Positions 1 through 12,132 are shown, numbered from the stretch's first letter. The stretch is DNA of 64,000 nucleotides from Limnoperna fortunei (GCA_944474755.1 OX104114.1:41605070-41669069), one strand, 5' to 3'. The notes: a model not told the origin generated them from the sequence alone. Translations and numbers: made by a program.

Positions 1-360
1 ATATGACGAAGTAAGGGTAGTTTTTGTAATTGAAACATCTTACAATTACTTGCTAAAAAGTAAACTAGGGAATTCAAAAAGGGTTTAAAATAGGGAATGA
101 ACAACTCATTTGCCAGTATGACAATGATACCTTTCTTACACTTGATGGAAGTGAATTCTAAAAATAAATTGTTTTGTTTTGACAATTTTCATTAAGTCTC
201 TGGAATAAAGATTATTATTGCTGAAACATAACTAGTATGAATAGGAAGTAAGAAATAATGTGACTAGATTTTCTGTCCTGAAATAAATTTTAACAGGTTC
301 TATTCAAATTTCAAGGTATTCGGGTTGAAGTTTTACTTAGATTTAGATATTATGCTCATT
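1..360. other. AT-rich stretch, nothing recognised
   Basis: Non-coding AT-rich sequence. No ORF, repeat or RNA gene was recognised. It may include the far upstream part of the decayed LINE that follows. Confidence 0.4.
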
Positions 361-1010
361 TTTAATTTCATTGAACACATGATTGAAATTTCCAAAGTCC
401 TAAAAAGATGAAAGAAAGCTTACCCTGCGTGGGAAGATCACTGTCATTAAGACTCTTGCACTCTCTTAATTCATTCAATACGTCTTTGCCTAATATATCA
501 CAATTTATTCCGAATGAAATTAATAGAGTTTTCTTTAATTTTGAATGGGATGGAAATAATAAAGATGATCAACTGCAATACACTTATTGCACCTTCAAAT
601 GTGGTAGGGCTTAAGATGATTCATTTAGAATCGTGTAACCCCTACCGTAAAATAGGATGGGTGTGGAGATTCTTCGCTAAGTAAAATGCAGACTGGCAAA
701 AAATGTTAAAAACAGTGTTTACCCGTTTGAAGGTGAAATATGTTTTTCAGTTGAAAAGTTTAAAATTGTCACCCCTTTTTTAACGTTGTTTTTCTTGCTA
801 TGCACTTAGCAAAACTCCTTGTTAAGACTGAACTAAAGGGTTATCGATCACCTGATATACACAATTTTGTACCAACAGATGACTTTCTTCTGTATAACAG
901 ATTGAGAATTGCTGGTACACAAAACCGTTGCCACATTATAGACTTCATAAGAGAGATTTGTTTATGTGTGAACAAAAAAAACCCCACAAAAAGTTCAGAC
1001 AGATAATTTT
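360..1010 (+). pseudogene. Decayed L1-like non-LTR retrotransposon fragment (region after the RT)
   Basis: Two short open stretches (408-614 and 800-1006) and the sequence between them read, with frameshifts, like the segment downstream of the reverse transcriptase in L1-type ORF2 proteins. The visible pattern is a leucine-rich stretch, then NEINRVFFNFEWDGNNK (the usual position of a FhWdG-like motif), then after a frameshift a GLKMIHLES-like motif followed by WVWRFF. This part of L1 ORF2 has no known catalytic residues. No YADD box or endonuclease motif is visible, so this is only a small 3' piece. Stops and frameshifts make it non-functional. The assignment rests on pattern resemblance alone; the L1 clade is the best guess. 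Confidence 0.4.
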
Positions 1011-1019
1011 ATGAGATAT

Positions 1020-1440
1020 TACAATCTAATATCAAATATCCCCTATGGAGGTAAAAAAAAAGTGTATACGGAAACATGGATGCTAACGCTATTAAAACTT
1101 TGCCATCCTAGTAGTTTTTGTAAAAAAAAAATACATTTATATAAATACAAAATTGAAAGGAACGCTACATAATGAACCTGAACCTAAAAATAAATTGAAA
1201 TACTTCTATACCTAAGAATTGTATACAGCTAGAAAGCAGAACAAAGTTTTAGCACTTGACAATTTTTTATTCCAATTTATTTAACCTGAATGGGATTTTT
1301 AAAACCATTGAGTATCCGTGGAACTCATGTTCTTAAAAAAATCAAACAACATTGCAATGTACATATTTTACTATCCTTTAAAGAGAACAACTAAAGAGTG
1401 TAAGGGATAGAAGAGAATGACGCGCCTGATAGACCTTCGA
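1020..1440. other. AT-rich stretch, nothing recognised
   Basis: Low-complexity AT-rich sequence with short A runs. No coding signal or repeat family was recognised. Confidence 0.35.
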
Positions 1441-1454
1441 TCCAGGTGAGCCAA

Positions 1455-1690
1455 AAAGCATATTTAACATATTAAATCACTCTTGGGATATAAGGGATGG
1501 AATCAAAACCATATTTTACATATAATTCTTTCCTGACACCCAGAGACGGTTACAATGCAATTAAAATCCATATTTAACATATACAGTCAATCGTGAAACT
1601 ATAGCATCGTAATTAAAACAATATTTTACATATAACGGCACTCTGGAGACCTTAGCCTTGTAATGAAAAAACATATTTTACATGTTTAGT
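1455..1690. repeat. Degenerate tandem repeat, about 50-59 bp period, five units
   Basis: The word CATATTT(A/T)ACATAT recurs at about 1459, 1510, 1569, 1619 and 1672, separated by diverged sequence that usually ends in an AATNAAAA-type A-rich run. Spacing is 51, 59, 50 and 53 bp, so this is an old, diverged tandem array rather than a recent minisatellite. Confidence 0.55.
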
Positions 1691-1800
1691 ATTAATAAGA
1701 TCATACTGCGTCATATCGTAGGAAGTATGATTACAGTGTATCATGTTCATATAGATATATGATCCTTGCAATTTAGTTATATCTGTAATATAGTTTTTGT

Positions 1801-2015
1801 CTTGTTTGATGAGTTTTAAAGCCGCTTTCAATAATTTGTCAGCTATATAAAGGCTCCCAGTTTGTATTGGGTAAGGAACCAATATCTCTTGGTAATTCTT
1901 GTATATTAAGGTTGAAGTGGAGGACATTGTCTTAGCAAAGCGTCAACCCGCAACCTCAGTGTTGACAGGTGTCGTGTAATTATAGGTCTCCTAACATTTA
2001 CGCATTCAGCCAGAT
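1801..2015 (-). mobile_element. tRNA-derived SINE copy (diverged)
   Basis: Read on the - strand, this has a tRNA-like head (GGCTGAATGCG, A-box-like), a B-box-like region (GTTGCGGGTTGACGC), and a diverged tail with the family's CAGCTATATAA / GTCAGCTATATAAAGG equivalent and the GCCGCTTTCAATAA end. It is clearly related to the better copies at 16691-16899 and 41779-42043 but heavily mutated. Confidence 0.6.
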
Positions 2016-2019
2016 ACCT

Positions 2020-2755
2020 AAAATTAACACTTTGGGTTATCTTTAACCTTATTCCCTTGTGATTAATGTGTATGTCTGATCAGCTAAAACGTTTTTACTT
2101 GTTCTTCTCTCAATCATTGAGTGATAGACCGATTTTTTGTGTGTGCTGACGCTTTTGACAGCTGTTTATTTTAAACAAATGAACAATGGGCATTTAAGGC
2201 TTTAACCAAATCTTTTTTGCGGTCCGCGCCAATTAGACCCCCATCCACCAAGTCACCAACAAATATTATGAATGAATTTTAAAAGAAACCTTTAATTTGT
2301 ATAGGCTGTTTAAAACACAACAAGCCTTTAAATGATGTTGCACAAATGAAGACGAACTACATGTAATGACTTGTTGTTTTACCCAGTAGAAAGTTGGTCA
2401 AGAAGGTATTTGTTAATCAACAGGATGCAGATGTAACATCATTTCCGCCATTTGACATAATTTTATCATTAATTTTCAGTATTTATCACTTAGGTTTTAT
2501 TTAATATTGTTTCATGATGACTTTCACTCTCGAGAAAAATTGTTAAGTATAAAGTTTGTTATGTCTTTCTGATGACTATTTCGTGTTTTTCATATATCTT
2601 CTAAAGAATCCAGGCGAATAAATAAATGTGGCATTATTAATAGCCATTAACATCAACATATACATTTTTGTATCTGATATTTCCTGAAAATGTGTTGTAT
2701 TTGTGATTGAAAGGGGTGCATTTAGTAAAAGTTTTACACTTTTTTCATATGACAG
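2020..2755. other. Intergenic, nothing recognised
   Basis: AT-rich sequence without a convincing ORF or repeat. One TACATGTA palindrome lies near 2358. Confidence 0.35.
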
Positions 2756-2759
2756 TAAG

Positions 2760-2895
2760 GGTCGTCGGGGCGCAAGTTAAGGCAATCTACTTTCGATAAA
2801 TGGAGTGTCAATACTGATGTTCGAGTTCGAGTCGGACTTTAAGTAGGGTGCGATCGACCACAACTTTACAACTATTGCCAGTTTTTCCGGAATTT
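2760..2895 (+). mobile_element. Very diverged SINE fragment
   Basis: The order GTCAATACTGATG, GTTCGAGTTCGAGTCGG (B-box-like), AGGGTGCGATCGAC and GCCAGTTTTTCCGG parallels the head and body of the window's tRNA-derived SINE on the + strand. No tail or target duplication can be seen. Confidence 0.4.
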
Positions 2896-3497
2896 GAGGG
2901 TTTCTTAATCCGCTAAAATTTTAACTACATGTTAAAGGAAAGAAACACATTGCTTATTCTAACATTCATATGATCATGCTTATAGTATGAGTAAAAAGGT
3001 GCATAATAGTTCTATCACTTATGCCAGGAAATTCAAAGTAGAGATCAAGAAATGCTGAGTACGGAAAGATAAAAAAAGATATACAGTAGTACATTGTATA
3101 AAAAAATACAACTCGAATACTTTTTTCTACTTCTATCTGTGAAAATAGCCTACAACATACTTTTTGTTCAAATACCAAGAATTTGTCATATTTAGATTAC
3201 ATCGTATTCTCCATTTAAATTGAGCAGACGTTTAAATCATGGATTGGTTATAAAAAGTGAAAATTATTGTTTAAACAATTTTTGAATAGACTCTCGATCG
3301 AGTGACACTAAGACCTATTCCATCTTCAAAGACAAGCGAAAACAACTGTCAAACTATTATTGGGATGGATTCTTGATTGAGTGACAAATTGGGTTGAACA
3401 TATTCTAGGTGCAGTAAAGGTTGTCTTTCTGGAATGCCAACATATTGAATTGTAAATATTCCTCGAATGCCAACAAAATAAATGTTTATACAAGGTG

Positions 3498-3499
3498 AA

Positions 3500-3586
<87 letters not shown>

Positions 3587-3588
3587 AT
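3498..3588. repeat. (AAAT)n microsatellite
   Basis: About 23 uninterrupted AAAT units. It produces an artefactual ORF of IYLF repeats on the - strand. It lies directly upstream of the MULE transposase remnant. Confidence 0.95.
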
Positions 3589-3599
3589 TGGTGAGAGAT

Positions 3600-4865
3600 G
3601 CCCAACAGAGCGCATATGTTTCATATATGACGATAAACTTGTGAGCCTACTCAACCGGGCATTGGACGACATCGCAGCAAAAATTGTGCAGAATATGCCT
3701 ACTTTTTCTTCATTTAAGAACTCCGTGTATAACAAACATGGAAAGAATATACCTTTAGCTTCGAGAGAAGACATCAACTTAAAGGGACTGTGGAGAGGGA
3801 TAACAACCAAGGACAACTTCTTATTCATTGACGGAGACTAAGAAAGAATACTTGTATTCAGCACTATCTTCAACCGGACCCATCTTACGGCAGCACTTCC
3901 AGTTTATGGTGATGAAACTGTATACACCTGTCCGCCAGCATTGTACCATCTGTACACTACATACATCCGTAGATGTTCCCATGTAACTGCTTGTTTATGC
4001 GTTACCTCCTATATTAAGACGAAGATACTTATAACCGATTATTCACTTTACCCTAAGGCTTTTGCAAGTAACACCAACTACGACTCAGCCAGGAGACAAT
4101 CTTCTCAGACTATGAGACGTCCGTTCACAATGCAGCATTTATAGTGCTTAAATGTATATAAAACGCATTTCCATTTAATTTATGAAAAATAAAAGAGTAA
4201 AATTTTTTTTATACTTTTGATACAATCGCTACGGCTTTATCAAGTAAATATGTAAGAAATATTGACAGGTCTCTTTTCATAAATGATTATCGCATATTCA
4301 TAATATAAAAAGATATGTTTTACTTTACAGGTATCAGAAAGAAAGCTTCTGGAAAAAAACCAAGAGTTTGGACTTCAAGTACTCTACAGCAACAATGAAG
4401 ATAACCACACACTTGCGCGACATGCTGCAATTCTCCTGACACCAACGGAAGAAGACGTATGATTCTCATTGCTTGAAGACATGAATGACGCAGACAGACA
4501 TCAGCACAGAGAGATTCACTGATTACGTCACAGAGAACATATGTAGAATGAAACCGACATTTTTTTAACCATTACTACAAAGTAGCAAGAACCACGAAGG
4601 ACTATGAAGGACGGCACTCCAAGATAAAGAAAGTTGTTAAAGTTCCCCACACCAATATCAACCGTCTAATTGAGCTCTTACAGCGTCAAGAAGCCCTCTA
4701 AATTAGCAAGTACGCTTCTGGTGGAATACGAGTCACCAGAAAGAGAAAATACAGCAAAATTGAAGACAGACTTGTAGACCTTAAACTAAGACACACTAAC
4801 AGAAAGATATCTTGGCGGAGCTACAAAGAGGTCCCATTACTCATAATGGAGCAAAAACACCCTTA
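3600..4865 (+). pseudogene. MULE (Mutator-like) transposase pseudogene
   Basis: Joined across stops and frameshifts, the + strand reads like the MULE transposases that follow FLYWCH zinc fingers in animal elements. Visible in order: an N-terminal linker (LNRALDDIAAKIVQNMPTF), GLWRGITTKDNFLFIDGD, an in-frame stop at 3839-3841, an ILVFST-like strand, then YGDETVYTCPPALYHLYTTY, which matches the family's DGTF...CP..F.QLYTIH segment with the first catalytic Asp. The second catalytic region is blurred (TNYDSA near 4078, where DFE is usual). Around 4331-4460 comes a VLYSNNEDNHTLARH stretch matching the Y-then-LA region before the C-terminus. From 4575 an Arg/His-rich part with INRLIELLQRQEAL follows. 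Sequence 4145-4330 interrupts the frame and could be an intron or insertion. Non-functional. Confidence 0.6.
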
Positions 4866-4869
4866 GGAT

Positions 4870-7260
4870 TTATACATATTAAACTGATGTCTTGGTTCAG
4901 CTGACATTTCTACAAAGTATACAAATACTTTTTAAACTTTTCATAATCATGACAAAATTGAATGTAGAATTTCGGCCTCGTATCGGTAAAAATGGTATCC
5001 GGGATAGTCAATGAATATCAATAAAAGTCTCAATTATACTTTTTTGTTTAAATTTAAGTCAATTACAGCTTTAATAGACAACAGACTTAAAAAACACGAA
5101 GAACGGGAAGAACGGGCGTTCGTGATAAAGCCCAAATATATCTAATTATAAAAAAATAGTTAAAACAATTATATACCAAGTTTCTTTGTCACCTCTAACC
5201 TAGAGAGTTCTAGAGAGTTAGCAATATATCCGTCTTTGCCTGAATCGCTTTTCCAACGACAGTGTCTTTTCAAACAGCGTTCGTTTAGATCAGAATTAGC
5301 GGCTATGATAGCGCCTCGTACTCTTAATCAATGCAAACCTACATGTATATTCATGTCAGGGCGAGTTTCTTTTTTTCTGGAAACAATACAAAAATCTCTA
5401 GCACTGGTATAACTTAAAAGTCTTTTTATTTATTTATGATTGCAGATCGTTTCTTAGACCTGAATTTAAATGTATATATAGACAGGCGCAGGTTGAGTCT
5501 TTACAAATAAGAATATCGTTGCCTAACCTGTACGGATCTGTTGTACTCTTGTGAATGGTAATACAAAAATGAATAACGAAAACCTCATTGTCAAGCTCCT
5601 AATCATCGCAATCAAAAGTTTTGTTTAGTTGGTCTGCTATAGTGTTATTACATGTATGTCTCGATACCTTTTGCGGTAGTAAGCATATGTGTTAGCTATT
5701 TTCATTGCGAATTTTTGTAACCCAATCTTTTTACAACCTTTTGATAACATGTATTATGTTTTGATTGTCAGTATTCCATTTAATCGTTTGAACCTTTAAA
5801 ATGTTCCATTAATAAAATAAAAAGACCCAGTAAACTGCTTCTAGCTTTCTCCATAAGCAGTCTTTCAAACTTTCTGCAACGTACTAGTTACCGCTGACCT
5901 CAGTGTCAGCAACGTCTAATGCTTATCCACCATATTCAATGCCTGAAGCATTGCCATATACTATGCAATAGTATTGTTCAATTGTACTTAGATCTCTGCC
6001 ATTCAGATTGGCTACGTTTTTCTTCCTGAAACGATTTCATCAGCAGTTTCACTGTTTAAGAAATTGGGAGCGTCCCAACTAGCTCTTGTCGATAAACGTC
6101 TGTATATTTCTAAAACTTAATCTAACAAGCGGGCCATTCTCCCCTAGCATTATATAAATAATTGATTGAATTTGAACAATAATGGATGCCAAGAATCTTG
6201 CTGTCAATGTTATCTACCCTTTACCAATCTTTGACATAATTTGACCTTAACAGTTTAAAAGTGTATCGACCCTTCTTTTTGTAACGTATACTATTCCACT
6301 ATCCATGTGTATTTCTAAATCTAAACCAAATAACTGTCTGACCTGATACCCAAGTGTATTTTTCTTCAGCTATCAAAGAACCTGCTGATATTCAACAGTT
6401 CCTAACATGAGATCTGAAGATAGTTTCATTTACTACGTCTTTAAGAGTTGGTCTATCCTTTCTGGTATTCACATAATGTAAAATCTAGCTCTGCAAAAAA
6501 ACACTGTGTTAAAAGACGCCGTGCAGTGCGGTGGTTTCTTGATTCGTACTTAACCGAACCAGGTCCGAGTCATTCATTAGTTTTTTTGTACACAACTCTG
6601 TAAGAATTCGTACTTTAAAAAAAATTAAAATAACCGCAAGCGTTGTCAACGGCTAGAATGAAGCACGTGAACACAACTTAAAATCGCCAAAACTACAAAA
6701 GCTTCTACCGGTGACTATACAAAGCTATGTAACCTTAATACATTTTTTCACGCTATAATACGAAACGCGGAAAAATATATTGCTGCGGGATGATATTTTT
6801 TATCAAATCCGAAATTATGCACTTCTGGAATTAACATTTTGTCAACAATCCTACCAATAAAGTTTTAAAACTAATGAATAAAGTGTTGTAGCAATAGTTT
6901 AAATGCAAAGACATACAAAAAGTATGTAGAAAACCAGAGAAACAGTTACTAGCTGATAATATGCATAAACCCTCGGGCGTGAATCATTGCATTAGTGTGA
7001 TGGGATCTCTTTTTAGCTATTCCAAGATAAAAAAAAACGAGCTACATTATTGTAGATAGGACTTATTCTGTCTTCAATGACAATGCGAAACCGTTGTCCC
7101 GCACTTTTCTTTTATTTTTCACATTGAAAATAAACATCACAAATCTATAGCAAGCTGTTTATGTATCTTGTTTAAAGTCAAAATAAATAATTATTATTAT
7201 GTTTGTTTGAAACTAATACATTACTCACCTAAACTTATCAATACTAGTTTTTTTAAAATA
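4870..7260. other. Long intergenic stretch, nothing recognised
   Basis: AT-rich non-coding DNA. No ORF above 60 codons, no recognised repeat family and no clear splice-bounded exon. Two TACATGTA words occur (5340, 5649). Confidence 0.35.
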
Positions 7261-7289
7261 GGAAATACTCAAATAATGCACTTAAATCA

Positions 7290-7425
7290 TATATGGTACG
7301 AAACGGTCAAATGAATGTCAAAATAGCATGGTACGAATTGGTCATAACGCATGGTATGAACTGACAAAATCTTCGTTCGAAATGGTAAATTTGGGTATGA
7401 ATTGAAAGGGAACGAAACGACTGAC
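7290..7425. repeat. Degenerate short repeats with GGTACGAA / GGTATGAA words
   Basis: Words of the type ATGGTACGAA(A/T)(C/T)GGTCA recur at irregular 20-40 bp spacing (about 7293, 7330, 7350, 7385, 7395), forming a loose, diverged cluster. No function is apparent. Confidence 0.4.
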
Positions 7426-8234
7426 AGAAACTGCAACCTATAATAACTTTAATGAATCAGATTTTTTATATTAATATTTCGTTAAACTCTCAACACAACT
7501 GTCTGCACTACACTAGAAAATGTATTGATACCTAATAAGGTATAATTGAAAAAAACCCAATGAATATTTAATATTGCTCTGATTTAGATCAATGGCGTTG
7601 GATTAAATTTCATTAATAAATGTAAATTCCAGACGTTTCATGTTAAGGATATCTTAGACAATTTATTGCACTGAGCTTTTTATCACATGCACACTATGCT
7701 CAGTTTCTGTAAATATTCAATCGGATGAACTTCAAAGTTGAAAAGCATGCAGATGTTATGTGCCAAGGGTCAGCAGTAATGGACAAAGGGCAATATAAAA
7801 ACCATTTTTGGTCCAACCTCCAAAACTAAAATTGTGTGCCTATTCTTATACTTATAATATATAATATAACATATTTTATTTTATTCGTTAAATTTTGTTT
7901 CATATTTTTTAACTGAAAAATGGGATCTCTGAAAAATCTTCCAACATATACCTTTAGCTTGTTTGAACCAATTAAACCAAACTTGTACAAGATCATAAAA
8001 AGGAACTTTTTATATGCATTGGTATTTATTTTTCTCTAAAGCAGATTCACAAGTACCAAATAACTTTTCAACAAAGAAGTGTGTGTTAGGGCTTAAGAGG
8101 GGAGGGGAGCTTCAAATTTCAGCAATTCCTTTATACCTTGTTAAAAAGGACTTGCGGACGTTCCTGCAAACTAATTTTTGTGTAACTCTAAACTTAACAC
8201 CATATATTGAAAAAAATACTGAAATAGTGTTTTT

Positions 8235-10660
8235 GTTTAAACTTATTTATTGTCAAACATATACAAAAGGATTGGGCACAAGTTATAACAACTTACAGGG
8301 CCTTTTCCATACAATAATAATACACATAATGATAATCAAGATGACAGCAATTACTATTGAGTACACACATAATTAAGTTTAAACAAATAGTACAAGACGA
8401 AAAATACAAAAGAGTAAAAGAAAAAAGAAAAAAGTAGGAAAGATGTTAATAAAAAAGTTATAAATGTACAGTGAGAATGGGTACATTTGAGAAAAAAAGA
8501 GTTTGAAATACACTGCTAATGTTTAATTATTCTAAAACCCTTTGTCTTTTTGATGTAGCTATGAACCTTTCGAAAAAGAACGTTGTTCTGTTCATCGCTA
8601 AGCGTTTCGCTGTCAAAAAAATATTTTCAATCGACAAGGTTACAAATTGAATATTTCTCATGAGTTCCACACGCAAGTTAAGATATAACGGACATTCCAA
8701 AAAGTAATGAATTGCGTCCTCCAAAGGCCATCCACACAGACAGCTTGAGTCATTGACTAAATTAACTCTGTATAAATCAGCATTTAAAGAACTACATCTA
8801 TGTCGCAGTTTTGTATGAATAATATTAATCTCTCGACAACCAATAAAATAATGACTAGGAACGGTACCATTGGTCTCCGATCTCAATCTTTGTTTAAATC
8901 CAATATTTGAATTAATAGATGTGACATCGGGGCTCAATGTGTTCCAACATTGTATAGTGGATGGAAAAAATGACCTAGAAAACGTTACCAATCTACACCG
9001 TGGTGGGTAATACTGAAAGCAGTTTCTAAGATTATATCCTATATCTGCAGAGTACTCATTTAAATAGTCTTGAAGATATTCAGGAGTTTTCTGCCAATGT
9101 ATTTTGTGCATTAAAGATAGTTTTCGCCGGTTTCTCCTGGACCTCAAGCTTTCCCAACCAGTCTCAAAGAGAAGAGATTCGAACTAGCAAAACTCGGAAG
9201 ACCCGTAATTATTCTTGCCGCTTCTAACTGAAGCCTATCTTATTCACATCCTGTTCATTACAACCATCCCAAAGCTCACGTGCATATTCTAACAGCGGTA
9301 CTATGTAAGCAAAATATATTTTACTCAGATTTAGTCTACTGAGTATATATTTTTAGCTTTCTCAAGACATTAATCTGTTTACTTGCATTGTTACAAATAC
9401 ATGTATTGCTGATGTGTGTTGACCACTTACAATCATATTAAAAGGTAATACCTAGGTGTTTATGAGTGCTTACATACTGGATATGTTAATTATTAAATAC
9501 CAGATCTATAGGTGTGTTGTCATGATTAAACTTAAAAACCATATACTCAGTCTTTTGTGGGTTAAAATCAACCAACCTTAAGTTAGCCCAGCGACTTAGA
9601 ACTTTCAAGTCAGCGTTTAGGCGATGTTCTGTGTCGATATGATTATTACAAGAATACATCAACGAACTTTCATCAGCAAACAGTCTTACTAAACATTGTA
9701 CATCATTCGCTATATCATTAATATATAACAAGAAAAGAAGAGGTCCTAAAATAGAGCATTGCGGCACCCCAGCTTTAAGATAGCCAAGTTCTGATTCTGA
9801 GTTTTTAATAATAACTTTGTGTTGTCTTTTATGCAAATAGTTTTTAATCCATTTCAGTTGTTTCCCTTCAAGTCCATATGACCTCAGCTTAGCTAAAAGA
9901 CCTTCATGCCAAATGCGATCAAACACTTTAGATATATCACAAAAGACTATACATGTCGTATCACCGGTTTCTAATGCTAAACAGATTTTATGGTATATCT
10001 CAATCAACTGGTGGAAAGTCGAATGTCCAGGCACAAAACCAGATTGAAATTTATAAAGCCATTTATGATATAAAATGAAATTATATATTTGCTTCGAGAT
10101 AAGACGTTCGAAAACTTTGCCTTCACAGCTTAGCAAAGCAATCGGACGATAGTTACTGGCAAGAGATTTGTCTCCCTTTTTATAAAACGCAAAAACATTC
10201 GCTATCTTCCAAGCACTTGGATACTTTGAAAGTTTGAGTGATATGTTAAAAATATATGCAAGAGGAACACATACAGTACTAGCAGTATATTTTAACATAT
10301 GATGGCTTATGCAGTCATTTCCGGAGGCCTTTCCAAGTTTAAGGGATTCTAGTACATCCCTCACTTCTTCCTCTGTCAATTCTTCTATATCTAAAGTAGA
10401 GTCGCAACGTCTTAATAACAATGGCGGTTCCTTTTCACCAACTGGAGAATTAGAAATATTACAAAAATAATCATTCAACAACGAAGACTTGTCTTCATCA
10501 TTAAAAACAATTTCGTTCGTAGTTTTGTTTATTAACGGAGGAACAGTTGAGGAGCGACCTTTTCCCATTACTTTTTTGACAAGTGACCAAAATGCTTTTG
10601 GATTTACTGATCGATTCTCATCTAGAAGACCGTTCGAAGGTAGGTTAAGGCAACTATTTT
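8235..10660 (-). mobile_element. 5'-truncated non-LTR retrotransposon (CR1/Jockey group)
   Basis: A minus-strand element. Its reverse transcriptase is at 9486-10660, a frameshifted linker at 9148-9485, a C-terminal zinc-knuckle-like domain at 8527-9147, and a 3' UTR at about 8235-8526 ending near an AATAAA. The endonuclease domain and 5' UTR are missing; similarity begins near codon SNGLLDEN at about 10650. The 3'-anchored, 5'-truncated structure is typical of target-primed reverse transcription. Clade assignment (CR1/Jockey-like) is from motif appearance only. Confidence 0.8.
8527..9147 (-). pseudogene. C-terminal domain of the LINE pol protein
   Basis: About 206 open codons continuing the pol frame after a damaged linker. 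The start resembles the usual RR.rRKLSLMHKI motif after the RT thumb, followed by PEYLQDYLNEY. Near its C-terminal end it has LRHRCSSLNADLYRVNL and then C-x-C-G...H-Y-F-L-E-C, a Cys/His cluster seen at the C-terminus of many animal non-LTR pol proteins and thought to bind nucleic acid. In 9148-9485 the matching upstream protein (SKIYFAYIVPLLEYARELWD, then an LEAARIITGL-like motif) can be read only by shifting frame, so this is one broken gene rather than a separate gene. Confidence 0.75.
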
Positions 10661-10733
10661 GGGTATTTTGATGATCGCATTGCAATCTGCCAACAACACT
10701 CATTCCTATGGTTACAGTGTTTTGATTGGTCAA
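9486..10733 (-). pseudogene. LINE reverse transcriptase with altered catalytic box
   Basis: Up to 415 open codons covering a pre-RT linker (NPKAFWSLVKKVMGKG), fingers (LKLGKASGNDCI, then KKGDKSLASNYRPIALLS), palm with the first Asp (FCDISKVFDRIWHEGLL), the VPQCSILGPLLFLLYINDI loop and the catalytic box read as LFADESSLMYS. In active relatives the loop is PQGS and the box is F/YADD, so the G-to-C and second D-to-E changes predict loss of activity. The first about 25 residues (MTNQNTVTIG...) do not look like LINE protein and are probably flanking sequence, so the annotated Met is not a real start. It would prime reverse transcription of element RNA if intact. Confidence 0.85.
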
Positions 10734-10739
10734 TTGTTT

Positions 10740-11650
10740 TTAGTTGGGAGAAAATGACAACTTTCATGAAAAATCGTTTTTATATTAAAATTATACCTTG
10801 TTTTGTATTCTTATGATGCAGATTACTTAAAACAACTTGAACGTTTTTCATTTATTCGAATTTCGTCAACTTGTTGACATTTATTTATGATAAAACTACA
10901 TAAACTATTACGGCTTCCGGTAACGTTCAACGTAGAAAACATTCTTCATCGCCATGCATTTAACGTTGTGGTTAAAATCAGCTAGTAACTTGTAAAACTA
11001 CATTGAGCCAAGCGAAGCTGGATCAACGAGATGAATACTAAGGTATGTCTATGAAAATATGCTGTTACCATATGCTGTACAAATTTTATTTAAGAGTTGT
11101 TGACAACAATAACGTTCTCAGCCAGACTCAGGAATGACAATGTACCTGTCTTAACTGCCCCATTTCGACCAGTTGTTTATTAGTATGTTACAAACTCGAA
11201 TAGTTAATATCAGAATTGCAAAATAACTGTTGAATAATAGGCATAGCCATACAGTTTCCATACACCCCCCCCCCCACCAAATGCACACACAATTAGACTA
11301 AAGAATCAAACATGTCAAACACCTGGTCCAACTCAAGTGAACATAAAATAACTATATATATATATTGCATAACTCAGCAAAGTTTACATCATCACACTTT
11401 TGACACCAAAACATTAAGCAGAAAACACAGAAATACTATAGAATGTATGTGGTTGCCCTAAGAGTTACATAAAAGTTAAAAAGCATTTGGACTTATTTTA
11501 TAATGGATCAATTTCTAGAAATAACCCATAAATTGGTTTATTGAATATAAACATTATCAACTCATCATTTACTTACCAATTCTGGTGTAGAAATAAGGAC
11601 TGAAAGATTTTACTGAGTGACAGTATGAATAAATTTAAACAAATGGGTTT
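10740..11650. other. Intergenic, with C-run and AT-run
   Basis: No ORF or known repeat. Contains a 12-C run near 11274-11285 and a short (AT)n near 11354. An ATG-led short ORF at 11625 belongs to the repeat below, not to a gene. Confidence 0.35.
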
Positions 11651-11660
11651 AATGTCTCAG

Positions 11661-11905
11661 CCTGTACGAAAAGATCCGCCTGTAATTTATACGGATTCCA
11701 GGCGTAATTATTTAGACGTAATCCGCTTTAATGGTATTTTACAAAAGAACGAAGAGGTTAGGCGGAATCCAGCCGGACTCCAGCCGGGTTTTGAAGGGGG
11801 AATATGTAAATTAGTCCGCTTATCTTAGGCGGAATTTTAAAAAATCCGCCTATTTGCAGAAATCCGCTTAAATCAGAAGTAAGGCGGAGTTATAAGACAG
11901 AATTA
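11661..11905. repeat. TIR-like repeat end rich in TCCGCC/GGCGGA words
   Basis: Starts with CCTGTACGAAAA and contains many GGCGGA/TCCGCCT and GGATTCC words in both orientations. A related block in inverted orientation ends at 19293 (TTTTCGTACAGG). The two look like the ends of one large DNA transposon, or two related partial copies. Confidence 0.45.
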
Positions 11906-11948
11906 CCAAGATATATTTAGAAATACACATAAAGGTTGATTCAGAAAG

Positions 11949-12065
11949 TTTGTTTGTTTTGTGGTATATAACGCCACTTTCAGCAATTTTTCAGCTATAT
12001 CATGGCGTCCAGTTTTTATTGGAGGAAGCCGGAGTACCCGGAGAAAACCCCCGACCTGCGGTAGG
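11949..12065 (-). mobile_element. 5'-truncated SINE copy (3' half)
   Basis: Minus-strand tail of the window's SINE: CAAACA tail, GCTGAAAGTGGCGT-type end, CAGCTATATCATGGCG region, AATAAAAACTGG, and CCGGGTACTCCGGCTTCCTC. The tRNA-like head is missing; similarity stops at about 12065 and the heat-shock-element-like cluster follows. Confidence 0.85.
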
Positions 12066-12132
12066 AATATTCAGAAAGAATTAAGTGTGTGTAGGATGGG
12101 AGGCAATTTTTTGTCCCCATCACTGCGAGGAA

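Noticed and set aside
3349..3828. 159-codon minus-strand ORF with IYLF repeats
   Set aside because: It is the translation of the (AAAT)n microsatellite plus antisense of the MULE relic; a repeat artefact.
8014..8376. 120-codon plus-strand ORF
   Set aside because: It overlaps the antisense of the LINE 3' UTR and has no motif.
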